Origin: Bugulina stolonifera
Taxonomy: Eukaryota > Bryozoa > Gymnolaemata > Cheilostomatida > Bugulidae
Reading direction: 5' to 3'
DNA: 64,000 nucleotides
Assembly (NCBI GenBank): GCA_935421135.1
Contig: OW285190.1
Location: forward strand, 9,310,501-9,374,500
Shown in pieces: positions 34,845 to 45,038 of the stretch. A program made the position numbers and the translations under genes. Under the pieces are notes generated by a model. It saw only the letters and a list, made by a program, of their open reading frames with translations. It did not search any database and was not told the DNA's origin. Position 1 is the first letter of the stretch. Each line of letters opens with the position of its first letter.

Positions 34845-36558
34845 TATTATCATTGCAATAAAAAGTTTTACAACTATAATATACAGTGTACATGGTAAGG
34901 TACATGTATTACAATAACAATACTTATATAGACATACTACTGATAATAAATTACTACTATATTATTATACAAACTTTTCTTAGACCAAGAATTGGGACAT
35001 GCAAACATTATATTCATGACATGTTATATATTTATTATACATGTATAGTATTGCAGTAATCTACAATAGCAGATTTCAGTCACCAATACAATAGTAGCTT
35101 ATGTAGACCTACATGTACACGGATAAAAACAATATTCAACTAGACTACCACCACTATATAAACAAGTATATTTTAGCACACCTTATGTTTCTTTGCAAGT
35201 CATAATTAATAAAAGAAAAAATTGTAATTGGCAGATTCATTGTCGCGCACTTCATCTCTACCTTTCAACTAAAAACCTAGACTGTGGAATACAACTAACA
35301 ATAACCTAAGTTCATGCAGATAATATTAATCTGCGCTACAATATTATAGCATTTACCATGTTAGCAGTATAATTGCATGACACTGAACATACTTTATACA
35401 GTGTTGAATAGAAATGTAGGCCTGCCCATGCTACTCCAATAATATTGAAATGTAAAAATAAGCTAAACTGTGGGCTATATAGCATAACTGCACTGGCTAG
35501 GTGGAAATACTATAAGAAAATAGCACTACATCTCATGCAAATTGTGGGCACCAATTTGACCAAATAAAAAGTAATACATGTATGTTGCCACCAGAGTTGG
35601 CAGGTCTGTGCTAAACCAACCATAGTACAAGTATAATAATGGCATTATAACAAGTACATCAACAGTTCTATTAAACAGCTGATTTATGAACCAGACCTGC
35701 CACTTGAATCATAGGAATATCCATTATATTACCTACTTTACATACATGTAGTTGTAATGCATAATCCCAATAATGATGGAATTGCCTACCCATTATGTAC
35801 AGGTCCATCAAAAACTGCGGACTGCGGATCTGCGGACATCCGTTTGACAGGGGGTGGCAGAGACTGCGGATAGTGGACCCCTGCTATATATAGGTAGCTC
35901 AAAAAAACTGCAGACTGCGGATCTGCGGACATCCGTTTGACAGGGGGTGGCAGAAACTGCGGATAGTGGACCCCTGCTATATATAGGTGGCTCAAAAAAC
36001 TGCGGACTGCGGATCTGCGGACATCCATTCGACAGGGGGTGGCAGAGACTGCGGATAGTGGATCCCTGCTATATATAGGTGGCTCAAAAAAACTACGGAC
36101 TGCGGATCTGCGGACATCCGTTAGACAGAGGGTGGTAGAGACTGCAGATAGTGGACCCCTGCTATATATAGGTGGCTCAAAAAAACTGCGGGTTGCGGAT
36201 CTGCGGACATCCGGTCGACAGGGGGTAGTAGAGAATGCAGATAGTGGACCCCTGCTATATATAGGTAGTTCAAAAAACTGCGGACTGCGGATCGGCGGAA
36301 ATCCGTTAGACAGGGGGTGGTAGCTCCTCACTGGGAGGTAGCACTATAATAGGGCTGCACAGTTGCAAGGTCAGGCGCAGTCTGAGCGGGCAAGAGAATA
36401 CAACTCCTTAGTAAGCATCTAAATCAAACACCGATATCCTAGAAGGTGGATAACTCCAAATTATGCTACTACTCTATATTACACCAGCTATTGTAATATA
36501 TAGTTATATAGTAGAGTAGTTGCATTTTCGTGGGTGTCTTACATGAAGGATATACCAC
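34845..36558 (-). repeat. Right terminal inverted repeat
   Basis: This is the inverted counterpart of 27240-28655, longer because it has six 93-bp units. The outer terminus is CCTTCATG...GTGGTATATCC when read inward from the right. Confidence 0.88.
35808..36330 (+). repeat. 93-bp tandem units, right arm (about 6 copies)
   Basis: Units start at about 35834, 35927, 36019, 36112, 36205 and 36297, measured at the GGACATCCG motif. Each carries CCCCTGCTATATATAGGTGG, so the arm contains an array of TATA-like boxes. Open frames of up to 181 codons across it are a by-product of the period being near a multiple of three. Confidence 0.92.
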
Positions 36559-37973
36559 AAATCTACTATGCAATCTTCTACCAATTTAGTGTAGCAATCA
36601 TCAATCTCTGTTGTACCATACTGTTGTGTGTTATTGATAATGGTTTGAGTCACTCTTAGTAAAATATAATTATGTACGTGTTCTTTTCCACTCTGCATCG
36701 ATGTTACTCGCAACTAATAAAGCACCTTTTTGCTGATCTGTTTCTGTCACCCATATGAATGTTGCTTTCACTTGGTTGTTCCACCAAATATCTAGGTGCC
36801 AAGAGGACCACACTCTTGTCTACCGTTGGCTACATATTATTCACAACAGCATATTTCTATCCTAGCTGGGAGTTGTTCATACCTGCTGCCTTGATAATGG
36901 GTTTAAGTGGAGTTATACATGTAGCTGAACACTACTACATTAACACGGTTAGTGATTCAATGTACATGTATTATACACACAGATACTGGACTCATTTCTA
37001 ATGAAGAGATTGCTCAAACATGTTCACCTCATGTACAGTTGTATGTGATATGGAATGATTGACTGAAGGATTTCGCTCAGTTCAACAGTCAACATGGTTA
37101 TTGTTGCATGTGAGAACATACTTGTAAATCATTTGATGACTTATATCCAGCTGTTAATAACCTGATTCGGACCACAACTATGTTAATGAATGAACTATGT
37201 ACTGTACCTGTCAATAGCATATTGTAGATTGCCCATGATTATGCTCGCCTTAAAAGAATATCCAATCATGCCAGCACAAGTCTTTTCTATGGACTCTCAG
37301 GCAGCTTCTACAAAGCTGATAAATTTTGTGACTACTTGAATACTGCACACAATTGGTAGAAATTGTTTGATATTTTATCTTGCAACACTACATAAGACAG
37401 CATGCATTATTGTCTATAGCTAATGAATTGTTCTTAATATTTCCATTGTCAAAAACATGCATTTCCTGAAAACATGAAGTTCACTAACAGTGTAGTTGCA
37501 TGTAAGTACAAATCCACAGCCAAGCACCAATGTAATTTTATTGTACAAATTGCGCACTGGTTAGGCTGCTTCTTCCTTGTGCTGGGTGCATCCCAATGCT
37601 ACGTGAAATGCATGTCATAACTGCTCCAAATGTGCAGCACTACTTCTTCCCAACCATTGACTACAATTTAGATTCAACTTTCTACATGTACACCTGCTTG
37701 TTACCTAGATATTTATGATTTTCCAGCTCCAATTTGGGGGAATCTGATTTCTAGCAGAGTTCTTACACCAAGTAACTTTACACTGACTATTAAAGCAATC
37801 TCTGATGTGGTAAGTAAGATAACCTTCACAGCTATCACCTACACTTATGTTTTGTTGTAGTTGACAATATAAGTTCATAAATATTCATCATTGAGATCAT
37901 TATTCTCTTCAGGAGCTTTCACTGTGTGGTAAAAGCTTTTGTCCAGAAAATGCTGCGAACAACACTTATCTTC

Positions 37974-38282
37974 TGTCAAGTCAAGGTATAGTCTGTACAG
38001 GATAGACTTTATCAGTACAACTAGACTCACCTATGATAAGAATAGAAGTGCCGTGTGTTCGCTCCTGTATTCTATGCCTCAGTCTCGTATACTAATCCTA
38101 TTGGCTAATGCTTATCTCAGGATCCAATAAGCGGCACTGTTATACACCATTGATCTCTAGATCATAATCCCACATGCCTTTTTCTTAGAAGAGCCTTCCT
38201 GTTGGTCCCTGGTAGTCTGTGTCTCCAGTAGCCCACACTCCTAGATTCCTACAATACTCATCATGTGTTATAGCCTACAACA
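37974..38282 (-). repeat. 3' LTR of gag-only element
   Basis: It starts TGTCAAGTCAAGG and ends CCTACAACA, with no difference from the other LTR seen by eye. Confidence 0.93.
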
Positions 38283-38638
38283 TGCCCTTTCTCTGAAAGT
38301 CCCAAACTAGTATTTCTAGTCACCTCCGAGTAGAGGGGCTCATGAACAGTAACAATCTGAGGCTCTGCGCCTTCAGACTTTACTTCCATACCCACACTGA
38401 CTCGTTCACTAGAGTTCTGGCTAACTTGTACTCTAGAACCTTGTATACTAGAATCTGCATTCTGGGCAGCAGAAGGAGTCATAGACTCCCGCTCACTGCC
38501 TGAGACTTCCATGGCCTGTAAATCACAATACACAAGTCATGTCATGTCTATGTAACCATGGTGGACAGTATGCATTATAAATAATGGTATATACACCGAA
38601 ACTATTACCAACATGTACTCCCTGGAACACTGCCCTCT

Positions 38639-39571
38639 CTACCATCTGGACCAAGACCCTGACTCGCAATCTCTAGCCTGGTGACCTTTCCTTTCACATT
38701 TGTAACATATAATTTTAGGGCAATATCTGGCAACATGATTTTTTCCATTACATTCATAACATCTAACCACATCTTTTCTTTCAGGTGTACTAGTACGCCT
38801 GTGACTGTCTCTAGAACTAGAACTAGAACTAGAACTGTATCTACCTCTTCTTTCCCTGCTTCTACCTCTTCTACTACTTTCTATTTCAACTTCGCCCACT
38901 GGCTCTGTTTTTATAGCTACTGAGCCGAACTCACTATTCAACTTTGTCACTGACTCCTGTGCAGAAGACCGTGACCTCATTATAGTTTTCAGTTTATCCC
39001 AAGTCAAATCATCCTTCGCTATAAGCTCTCTACACATGTTTTGGTCTCTCAAACCTGCAACTGCTAGCACTAATGTTAATTCTTTACGCGCCGTTTGTAA
39101 GGGTACTTTAGCGGCTTCAATTTCAGTATTAAAAAATTCTAAACTTCTACTTAAACGTTCGACCCTGTTTAAATAATCTCTAGGATCTTCACTAGCACAC
39201 TGTTGCACTTTCACAAAACTTTGGGTTCTAACATACAAACTATCTTCTCTCTGATAGTGGTTAACCAAAACCTTCAAAGCTTCATCATATGTGGTATTGA
39301 CCCCTTCTAACTCCAAACCCGTGGACAGTAATGTCTCTCTACCCTCCGAGCCAATAGATTTCAATAATACCAATAATTTACCTTCATCAGTGAATTTTGG
39401 AACCAAAGTTTCAACACCATGTTCATCTGTAACTTTATCACTTCCCATTTCAAAGCTTTTCATTCTGATACACAATTTAAATTCTATAAGCCATCTATTC
39501 CATGAACCCGAGACATCTTTCGGATCTATACAAAGCTCGGGAAATCCCGAATAGCTAAAGCCAGTCGCCAT
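38639..39571 (-). CDS. Gag protein of the non-autonomous LTR element, 310 aa
   Basis: This is an intact nucleocapsid-type protein that would package the element's RNA. The N-terminal 220 residues are a helical Gag core (DVSGSWNRWLIEFKLCIRM...). A Ser/Arg-rich linker with a run of eight serines follows (about 231-258). Two CCHC zinc knuckles come last: CYECNGKNHVARYC at 271-284 and CYKCERKGHQARDC at 289-302. The frame ends shortly afterwards with no Pol. A short minus-strand frame downstream (38261-38533) may be a remnant of the next cistron. The intact gag in a pol-less element suggests it still supplies its own particle while borrowing enzymes. Confidence 0.88.
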   Translation of the reverse strand: MATGFSYSGFPELCIDPKDVSGSWNRWLIEFKLCIRMKSFEMGSDKVTDEHGVETLVPKFTDEGKLLVLLKSIGSEGRETLLSTGLELEGVNTTYDEALKVLVNHYQREDSLYVRTQSFVKVQQCASEDPRDYLNRVERLSRSLEFFNTEIEAAKVPLQTARKELTLVLAVAGLRDQNMCRELIAKDDLTWDKLKTIMRSRSSAQESVTKLNSEFGSVAIKTEPVGEVEIESSRRGRSRERRGRYSSSSSSSSRDSHRRTSTPERKDVVRCYECNGKNHVARYCPKIICYKCERKGHQARDCESGSWSRW

Positions 39572-39610
39572 TGATGTTTCCCCAAAGGACCTTAATAATA
39601 TGTCTTAATA

Positions 39611-39614
39611 TGTC

Positions 39615-39646
<32 letters not shown>

Positions 39647-39710
39647 CAATAATAATAATTATAATAATAATGGTAATAATAATAACAATAATTATAATAA
39701 TTATAAATGA
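39611..39710 (-). repeat. Poly-T tract and AAT-type microsatellite in the element leader
   Basis: A pure T run of about 24 on the plus strand (A run in the element RNA) is followed by ATAATA-rich sequence. It lies between the leader minisatellite and the gag ATG. Confidence 0.9.
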
Positions 39711-39723
39711 AACAATGATCTAA

Positions 39724-39955
39724 TGTGAACCTCCTCCTCCTCTGTAGTGTGAATATGTATCTCCTCCTCCTCCTCTGTAGTATGAATGTGTATCTCCTCC
39801 TCCTCCTCCTCTGTAGTATGAATGTGTATCTCCTCCTCCTCCTCCTCTGTAGTATGAATGTGTATCTCCTCCTCCTCCTCTGTAGGGTGAATGTGTATCT
39901 CCTCCTCCTCCTCCTCTGTAGTGTGAATGTGTATCTTCTCCTCCTCTGTCGTCTC
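39724..39955 (-). repeat. 30-36-bp minisatellite in the gag-only element leader
   Basis: Seven units of a (GGA)n block plus GATACACATTCAYACTACAG on the minus strand; unit length varies by three through the GGA count. The frame stays open across it (EEEEIHIHTT repeat), but it precedes gag and is most likely leader sequence. Confidence 0.88.
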
Positions 39956-40027
39956 TCCCCCGAAAAAGACTATTCTGCACAAAGTATACCAACGACTTGC
40001 AATACAGCTACCCCACCCGTGGTACCA

Positions 40028-40336
40028 TGTCAAGTCAAGGTATAGTCTGTACAGGATAGACTTTATCAGTACAACTAGACTCACCTATGATAAGAATAGA
40101 AGTGCCGTGTGTTCGCTCCTGTATTCTATGCCTCAGTCTCGTATACTAATCCTATTGGCTAATGCTTATCTCAGGATCCAATAAGCGGCACTGTTATACA
40201 CCATTGATCTCTAGATCATAATCCCACATGCCTTTTTCTTAGAAGAGCCTTCCTGTTGGTCCCTGGTAGTCTGTGTCTCCAGTAGCCCACACTCCTAGAT
40301 TCCTACAATACTCATCATGTGTTATAGCCTACAACA
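40028..40336 (-). repeat. 5' LTR of gag-only element
   Basis: Same sequence as 37974-38282. Transcription should run leftward through the minisatellite leader into gag. Confidence 0.93.
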
Positions 40337-40348
40337 TCTTCAAAGGCC

Positions 40349-40396
40349 GTTTAATGATCAGGTATATCTAGCGTTTAATGATCAGGTATATCTAGC
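40349..40396 (+). repeat. 24-bp tandem duplication across a splice donor
   Basis: Two exact copies (40349-40372 and 40373-40396), each containing AATGATCAG/GTATAT, the donor of the disrupted UNC93-like exon. Use of the second donor would add eight in-frame codons without a stop. Confidence 0.92.
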
Positions 40397-40526
40397 GATC
40401 TATGACCTAATAAATGCAAGTAACATAAGATTGTAGGTAGCTTCATGCTTATCACTATTGGCTTTTACACGAGAATAAATCATATTTTCATGGTAGCTAG
40501 AAAATTTCTTTAACCAATTACAATAC

Positions 40527-41235
40527 TGTAATGGTTTTTGGGGGGTTGTGATGTCGTCCTAAGACAATCCCTTGGCCAAAATGAAGAACCTATGAGTGGT
40601 TCTAGGTCTTCTCATTACATAAAAGATCCACAGGTACTAGTAGTCCAATGACTACTCAAGACGACCCATGTGGTCCCGAGTCAATGCTTGAACACTATAC
40701 AGAGAAAGAGTATCTTCCGACCTAGCAGGAAGCTCGGGAAGCAAGGTCGAAGAGCGACCAATACTACGAAGTGAAGATTCTGTATAAGTAGTATAGATGA
40801 CTTTGTGTCTTTATTGAGATCCAAACATCAACTGACACAATGAACATAGAAACAACATGCTTTATGTGCTATACGAACTTTCGGAGGAAGTTCCGGTAAA
40901 AAGGCCGGCATAGTGCAGTATAAGGCTGACGTAGTGCTGTCCGGCAATTACACAACAAAATGGCGGCCGGAAGCGCGAGGCTGATGTCGGGTACAACAAA
41001 AGATGCTTAAAACCATCTAATTCATGTACAAAATGCATATCAAGTAATTCCGAGAGGTCGGCCCTTTTTACATGGGTGTAAATAGGACATAATTGCTCAG
41101 TAATGCACATTATAAGTGTATAAGTGACAGTTCACTGCAGAGATAAGTTACACAGGTGAGTTAAATGCAATCAGTGTCCATAGTGTCTGAGGGACCCCTC
41201 TCGGGGGATGGGGCGGAGTTGGCCTAACCATTACA
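40527..41235 (-). mobile_element. Diverged solo LTR related to the Gypsy family
   Basis: It starts TGTAATGG and ends CCATTACA. The flanks ATAC/ATAT are a one-mismatch 4-bp duplication. The body shares the GTCGTCC, CCTATGAGTGGT and AAGACGACCCAT blocks of the other LTRs but is clearly older. It sits in the UNC93-like intron between the two interrupted exons. Confidence 0.8.
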
Positions 41236-41538
41236 ATATAGTATTTAAGTAGATACATGTATTTCAGGAGACTAATTCCATCTGGAAATCATAACTTCTT
41301 ATGAAATACACATTCCTCTATTATGATTTGTCGTCATGATATTTAAAGTAACCGATGTACTTTGTTATGTTGCACATACTAACAAATTTGTTTCTTTTTT
41401 ATTCATTTCAATAATATATTATAGACAAGTGCTTACAATAACAGCAGGTGTGTGACTACAACGTAATTATCGGTATCATATATTTTCCTTGTAGTTGTAC
41501 ACACTGACAGGAATTTACTTATGCTGTTCTTTACTTGC

Positions 41539-42777
41539 AGGGGCGTATTTTAAGGGGCGGCAGGGAGGCACTGCCGCCCCTGTTGCCAAAATAAAGTGAC
41601 CTAAAAACACTACTTTTGAAAATTTGAGACTTTTTCCCCTAATATTTGCTTCCTTTCCGGTTTGCGACCGAAGCGTTATCACTCTAGTTATAACTCTATG
41701 GCGTTATCACTCTACTTATAACTCTATGGTGTTGCATCGTAACAATAACCAGTAATCTTGGATTAATTACTACATTGCAAGTGGCACACAAAGGGGTCCA
41801 TAAAACTGTGTGCTCTGCTAAAAGACTCTATGGCTATGCCAAGGTTAAAAACTTGCGGTCTTGTGAATGAATGAATAAATATTTTTTATGAATAGTTTTT
41901 TATACCAAGGAAAAAGTAATAAATGCAAAAGTAAAAGTGGTGAACAGTTGAATCAGGTGAATCAATTCGTAAGTCACTGTTATCCATGAGGTGGTTCCTT
42001 CCCTGTCACTGACTACGAGCAGGTGCATGAAATTTAATTCCAATATTTATATTATTTTCTTTTGGCTTCTTTCAAAAATATTTATGATAATGATTCATTC
42101 TTTTAATAATTATAATTAGAAGTGTTTGCATTCATTTTAGTTATTCATTCCAGCCACTCCACTGACAGCTACTACTCTACTGCTACATTCACTACTACCA
42201 ACTAAATATGTATTGCAAAAAAAATACTAATTTAAAAATATAATAATAAATATAACAATAATGAAATATTTTAATTTTAAATTTATATATAATATAATTA
42301 TACTATTAATATTATCTTAGCTTTGCTAGGCTGCCACACTTTTCTTGCAAAGATATTTATTTTAAATGCATTTTATTTAAAATAATTAATTTATAATGAC
42401 AATAGTTGTTGATCACCTAGTAAAATTTGAAAATTTTAATTTATAAAATACACTTGCGCCTATGGACTCTTTGTAAAAAGATACAATCATGCAGTATTGT
42501 AGTTATTATAAAATTCTACTAGCTAGTAATAGTACTGTAACACTTTCGCTCTTGTTGCAAGTAGTAGTAACTGTATTAAGCAGAAGTAGTAATGAGTACT
42601 TGTTGTAGTGATGCTAGAACTAGCATGCTGCTATGTCTAATTTTTGCACTTCAGAGAGTCAGAGTTGAAAATTTTCCGCTGCGCGTGCATTTTCAGGGGG
42701 TGCCCGCACCCCACCCCCGCACCCCCCTCCCACCCAACTTTCTGCCTCCCCACTCAATTTTTCTAACCTACGCCCCT
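41539..42777 (-). mobile_element. hAT-type MITE, copy 2, inside an UNC93-like exon
   Basis: The termini are AGGGGCGTATTTTAAGG and AACCTACGCCCCT. The flanking duplication is TTACTTG(C/G): 41531-41538 on the left, 42777-42784 on the right. It is the inverted homologue of 15599-16855, so each copy supports the boundaries of the other. No coding capacity. Confidence 0.87.
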
Positions 42778-43003
42778 TACTTGGGTTGTTTATAATGCTG
42801 CTGTTTGTTCAACAACTACCTTGTGACAGAGATAAAAAAGTGGTTTGCTCTAAGGAAGCTTGGCAACTCAGCAAAGTATTTTCGACACTTGCTGTGCTGA
42901 AAGACTATAGAATATTATTGTTAATCCCCCTAACTTTACTTGGTGGAATGATGCGAGCTACCTTCTTTGCTGATGTTTCTGAAGTGCGTATGACATGGCA
43001 GTT

Positions 43004-43531
43004 TTAGATTAAACATCAATTGATACTTTTTTTAATTCACCTAAAGCTCATATTTTTATTATAGTCGTAAATAATGAAGACTGTAAAAGACTCTCTGTCA
43101 TGCATCCCTCGTAGTTCTAAAACACCAGCTACCTCCACCAAACACCTTTGATAACATGTTCCTGAAATCCACACTACACGCCATTAGAGTACTTTGAACT
43201 AGTGGAGTTGTTTAAGACTATGACAACTGGTATAACAAAGCAAAGGAAAATCTTCACACCTCACAAAATAACTAATATGCATGTGAAACGGCCTGAGTGG
43301 CTTTTTGTTGTAGTTTAATAGTCGCATAGTGTGATGTTACAGGGGCTCGAAGACCAAAAACATTACTAACGGCTTGCCCTCTGTTACTAGAATATTTTCC
43401 AGGGAAATTATTGCATAGTATTATCGTGATCCAGCACACAGCGAGCCTACTAAAATTGACCGGAATTGACCAGTCGTTACCATACTAGACTAGGCTATCA
43501 TTTCAAGACAATCATGTACATTATTTTTTCT
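43004..43531. other. Unassigned stretch after the UNC93-like exon
   Basis: The next UNC93-like exon (C-terminal helices) was not found here. No other feature recognised. Confidence 0.3.
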
Positions 43532-44236
43532 TCCTATCACACATTGCCCCTGCAATCTTCTTCCATGCACTCCAACCTGCCTGAGATCTCTTCACATTCT
43601 CCCTGTGAGCTCCCCCATCAGCTTGTACAGTCGACCCCAATTATTTGAACTCCTCAACTTGCTTCACCTTTCCTCCCTGCAGTTTAAACTTTGTTTCTTT
43701 ATCCTTGTCCCCCTCTCTCGCTCTGAGATTCAAATACTTCGTTTTTTGCCTGCTTAACCTCATACCTCGATCTTCTATTGCTTTTCTCCACATCTCCAGC
43801 CTCTCCTCTACCTCCCTTCCCGCTTCTTCCCACAACACAACATCCTCTGCAAATAGCATGTCACAAGGCACTTTTCTCAAAATATCCGCAGTAAAACAAT
43901 CTATAATGAGCGCAAACAGAACTGGGCTAAGGGCAGAGCCCTGATGTAATCCTACTGTGATCTCAAAATCTTCAATCTCTTCTGCTGCACATCTGGCCAG
44001 CGTCTTGCTCCTCTGATACATATCTTAGATGAGACGGATGTACTTTTCCTCTACTGTCTTCAACCTCAGAAAGTTCCATACTTCCTGCCTTAGTACTCGA
44101 TTATAAGTTTTTTTCAAATCGATAAACACACAATGTAGGTATTTCTGTCCATCTCTGAATTTCTCCATCAGCTGATGCAAGGCTAATATAGCATCTGTTG
44201 TACTCCTCTCAGGCATGAAACTGAACTGCTGCTCTC
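43532..44236 (-). pseudogene. RTE-type LINE reverse transcriptase fragment
   Basis: Minus-strand motifs in order are FMPERSTTDAI, HCVFIDLKKTYNRV, VGLHQGSALSPVLFALI, MLFAEDVVLW and EEFK-LGSTVQADGG, the typical layout of RTE-group LINEs. Both catalytic motifs are damaged: the motif A Asp is Asn (TYN), and FADD is FAED. In-frame TAA codons interrupt it at 44025-44027 and just after EEFK (near 43640). It is an old, dead fragment. Confidence 0.85.
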
Positions 44237-44433
44237 ACACTGTAGCTGATCACTACATTGTTTATTAAGTCGTTGGTAGCTGTGCACAAACCTTGGACCG
44301 TTTGGGACTCATTCACAACAATACCACTTTCCAACTCTATTCACCAACTAAATTTGCCTTATTTCCCCTCTTATTCATGTGTGTACATTTGTAGGCCTAT
44401 GTCATGGAAAGCAGTAAAATGATGTGTCATGCA

Positions 44434-44600
44434 GAGTTGGGTACAAATCGGACTTCAAGTCAACAAGTCAAGCCATTTCTAAAAATCTGAAGGCATGTCA
44501 AATCGAAGTCAAGTCAGTGCTGCCTCAAGTCAAGTCAAAGTCAAGTCAAATAGAAATGCAATTCAAGTAGGAGAAAAGTTCAAAAAATAATGTTACATTT
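44434..44600 (+). repeat. AAGTCAAGTCA-rich repeat fragment
   Basis: It begins CAGAGTTGGGTACAAATCGG, a hAT-like terminus, then repeats CAAGTCAAGTCAAA. Similar fragments end at 4434 (ACCCAGCTCTG, inverted), start near 15487, and occur as the complement at 24040-24170. Confidence 0.5.
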
Positions 44601-44884
44601 TCCAAAGCATCCCTTTTTTTTAGTAGGCATTCCAATCCATGAAAAACCATGGCTTGCCAAGGTGTAGCTGGGCATGTACGCGTATGCTATGCAACTATGG
44701 TAAAGAGCTAGTCTAATTAAGTAGTAATATTGGCACTATGCTCGAGACTGGTCATGTAGTATCATATACAAATGTACATGTATATTAGTAAAGGTCGGTA
44801 GACGATGTAGTATATTTACTTGTAGCTTATTAGATCTATAGTAACCTATGGCTGGCCAGCCTAACTACATTTAACTAGTTACAT

Positions 44885-45038
44885 GTATAAGTTCTAGGAT
44901 CGTTTTTGGTGTGTTACTTTTCATCAAAATTGCTGTCCAATGTCTGTATGTAATAGTGATTTTAGTGGTGTGATGTAGTGAGAGTGCAATTCCAATATGT
45001 AACAGAAGATAGCTCCGAATATAAACTGAACCGCAACA
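44885..45038 (-). repeat. Probable LTR of the Gypsy remnant
   Basis: On the minus strand a purine tract CTCGGGAGAAAGGGGGGA (45039-45056) is followed by TGTTGCGG, the expected start of a 3' LTR. The other end (ACTTATACA) is a guess, as no second LTR is visible. Confidence 0.5.

Larger units (their letters stand above)
27240..36558. mobile_element. Foldback-like element with 1.4-1.7 kb terminal inverted repeats
   Basis: The left end GTGGTATATCCTTCATG and the right end CATGAAGGATATACCAC are exact inverted copies. Homology continues inward to about 28655 and 34845. AAA flanks both ends, possibly a 3-bp target duplication. The arms carry 93-bp tandem units, three on the left and six on the right, like foldback transposons. 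The interior holds a later short-LTR insertion (29031-32064) and a four-exon minus-strand reading frame (32302-33147). No known transposase motif was seen. Confidence 0.75.
37974..40336 (-). mobile_element. Gag-only LTR retrotransposon inserted in an UNC93-like exon
   Basis: The element is 2,363 bp with 309-bp LTRs that look identical and a perfect 5-bp duplication TCTTC (37969-37973 and 40337-40341). It carries gag but no protease, reverse transcriptase or integrase, so it is non-autonomous. On the minus strand TGGTACCACGGGTGGGG abuts the 5' LTR as the likely primer site, and a purine tract (AGAGAAAGGGCA) abuts the 3' LTR. Confidence 0.95.
36796..42983 (+). pseudogene. UNC93-like membrane protein, coding exons disrupted by two transposons
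   Basis: The exons are 36796-36947 (YLGAKRTTLL...YPSWELFIPAALIMGL), 37727-37809 (PIWGNLISSRVL), 37913-37973 plus 40342-40361, and 41495-41537 plus 42784-42983 (YTLTGIYL...LLLIPLTLLGGMMRATF). They match the order and motifs of UNC93-like 12-helix transporter-fold proteins (LGPKR, FYPSW, IPAA, VWGNLISS). The third and fourth exons are split by a gag-only LTR element and a hAT MITE. Omitting each insertion with one duplication copy gives intact 27- and 81-codon exons in phase. An exon between the first two, and both gene ends, were not found. UNC93 proteins act in ion-channel regulation or Toll-receptor trafficking. This copy is presumably inactive in this haplotype, and an uninterrupted allele may exist. 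Confidence 0.82.

Noticed and set aside
35786..36331. 181-codon minus-strand frame with a 31-residue repeat
   Set aside because: It is the 93-bp tandem unit read in frame; there is no splice or start context, and the inverted copy does not keep it.
39701..40084. 127-codon minus-strand frame with EEEEIHIHTT repeats
   Set aside because: It translates the leader minisatellite of the gag-only element and has no counterpart outside the repeat.
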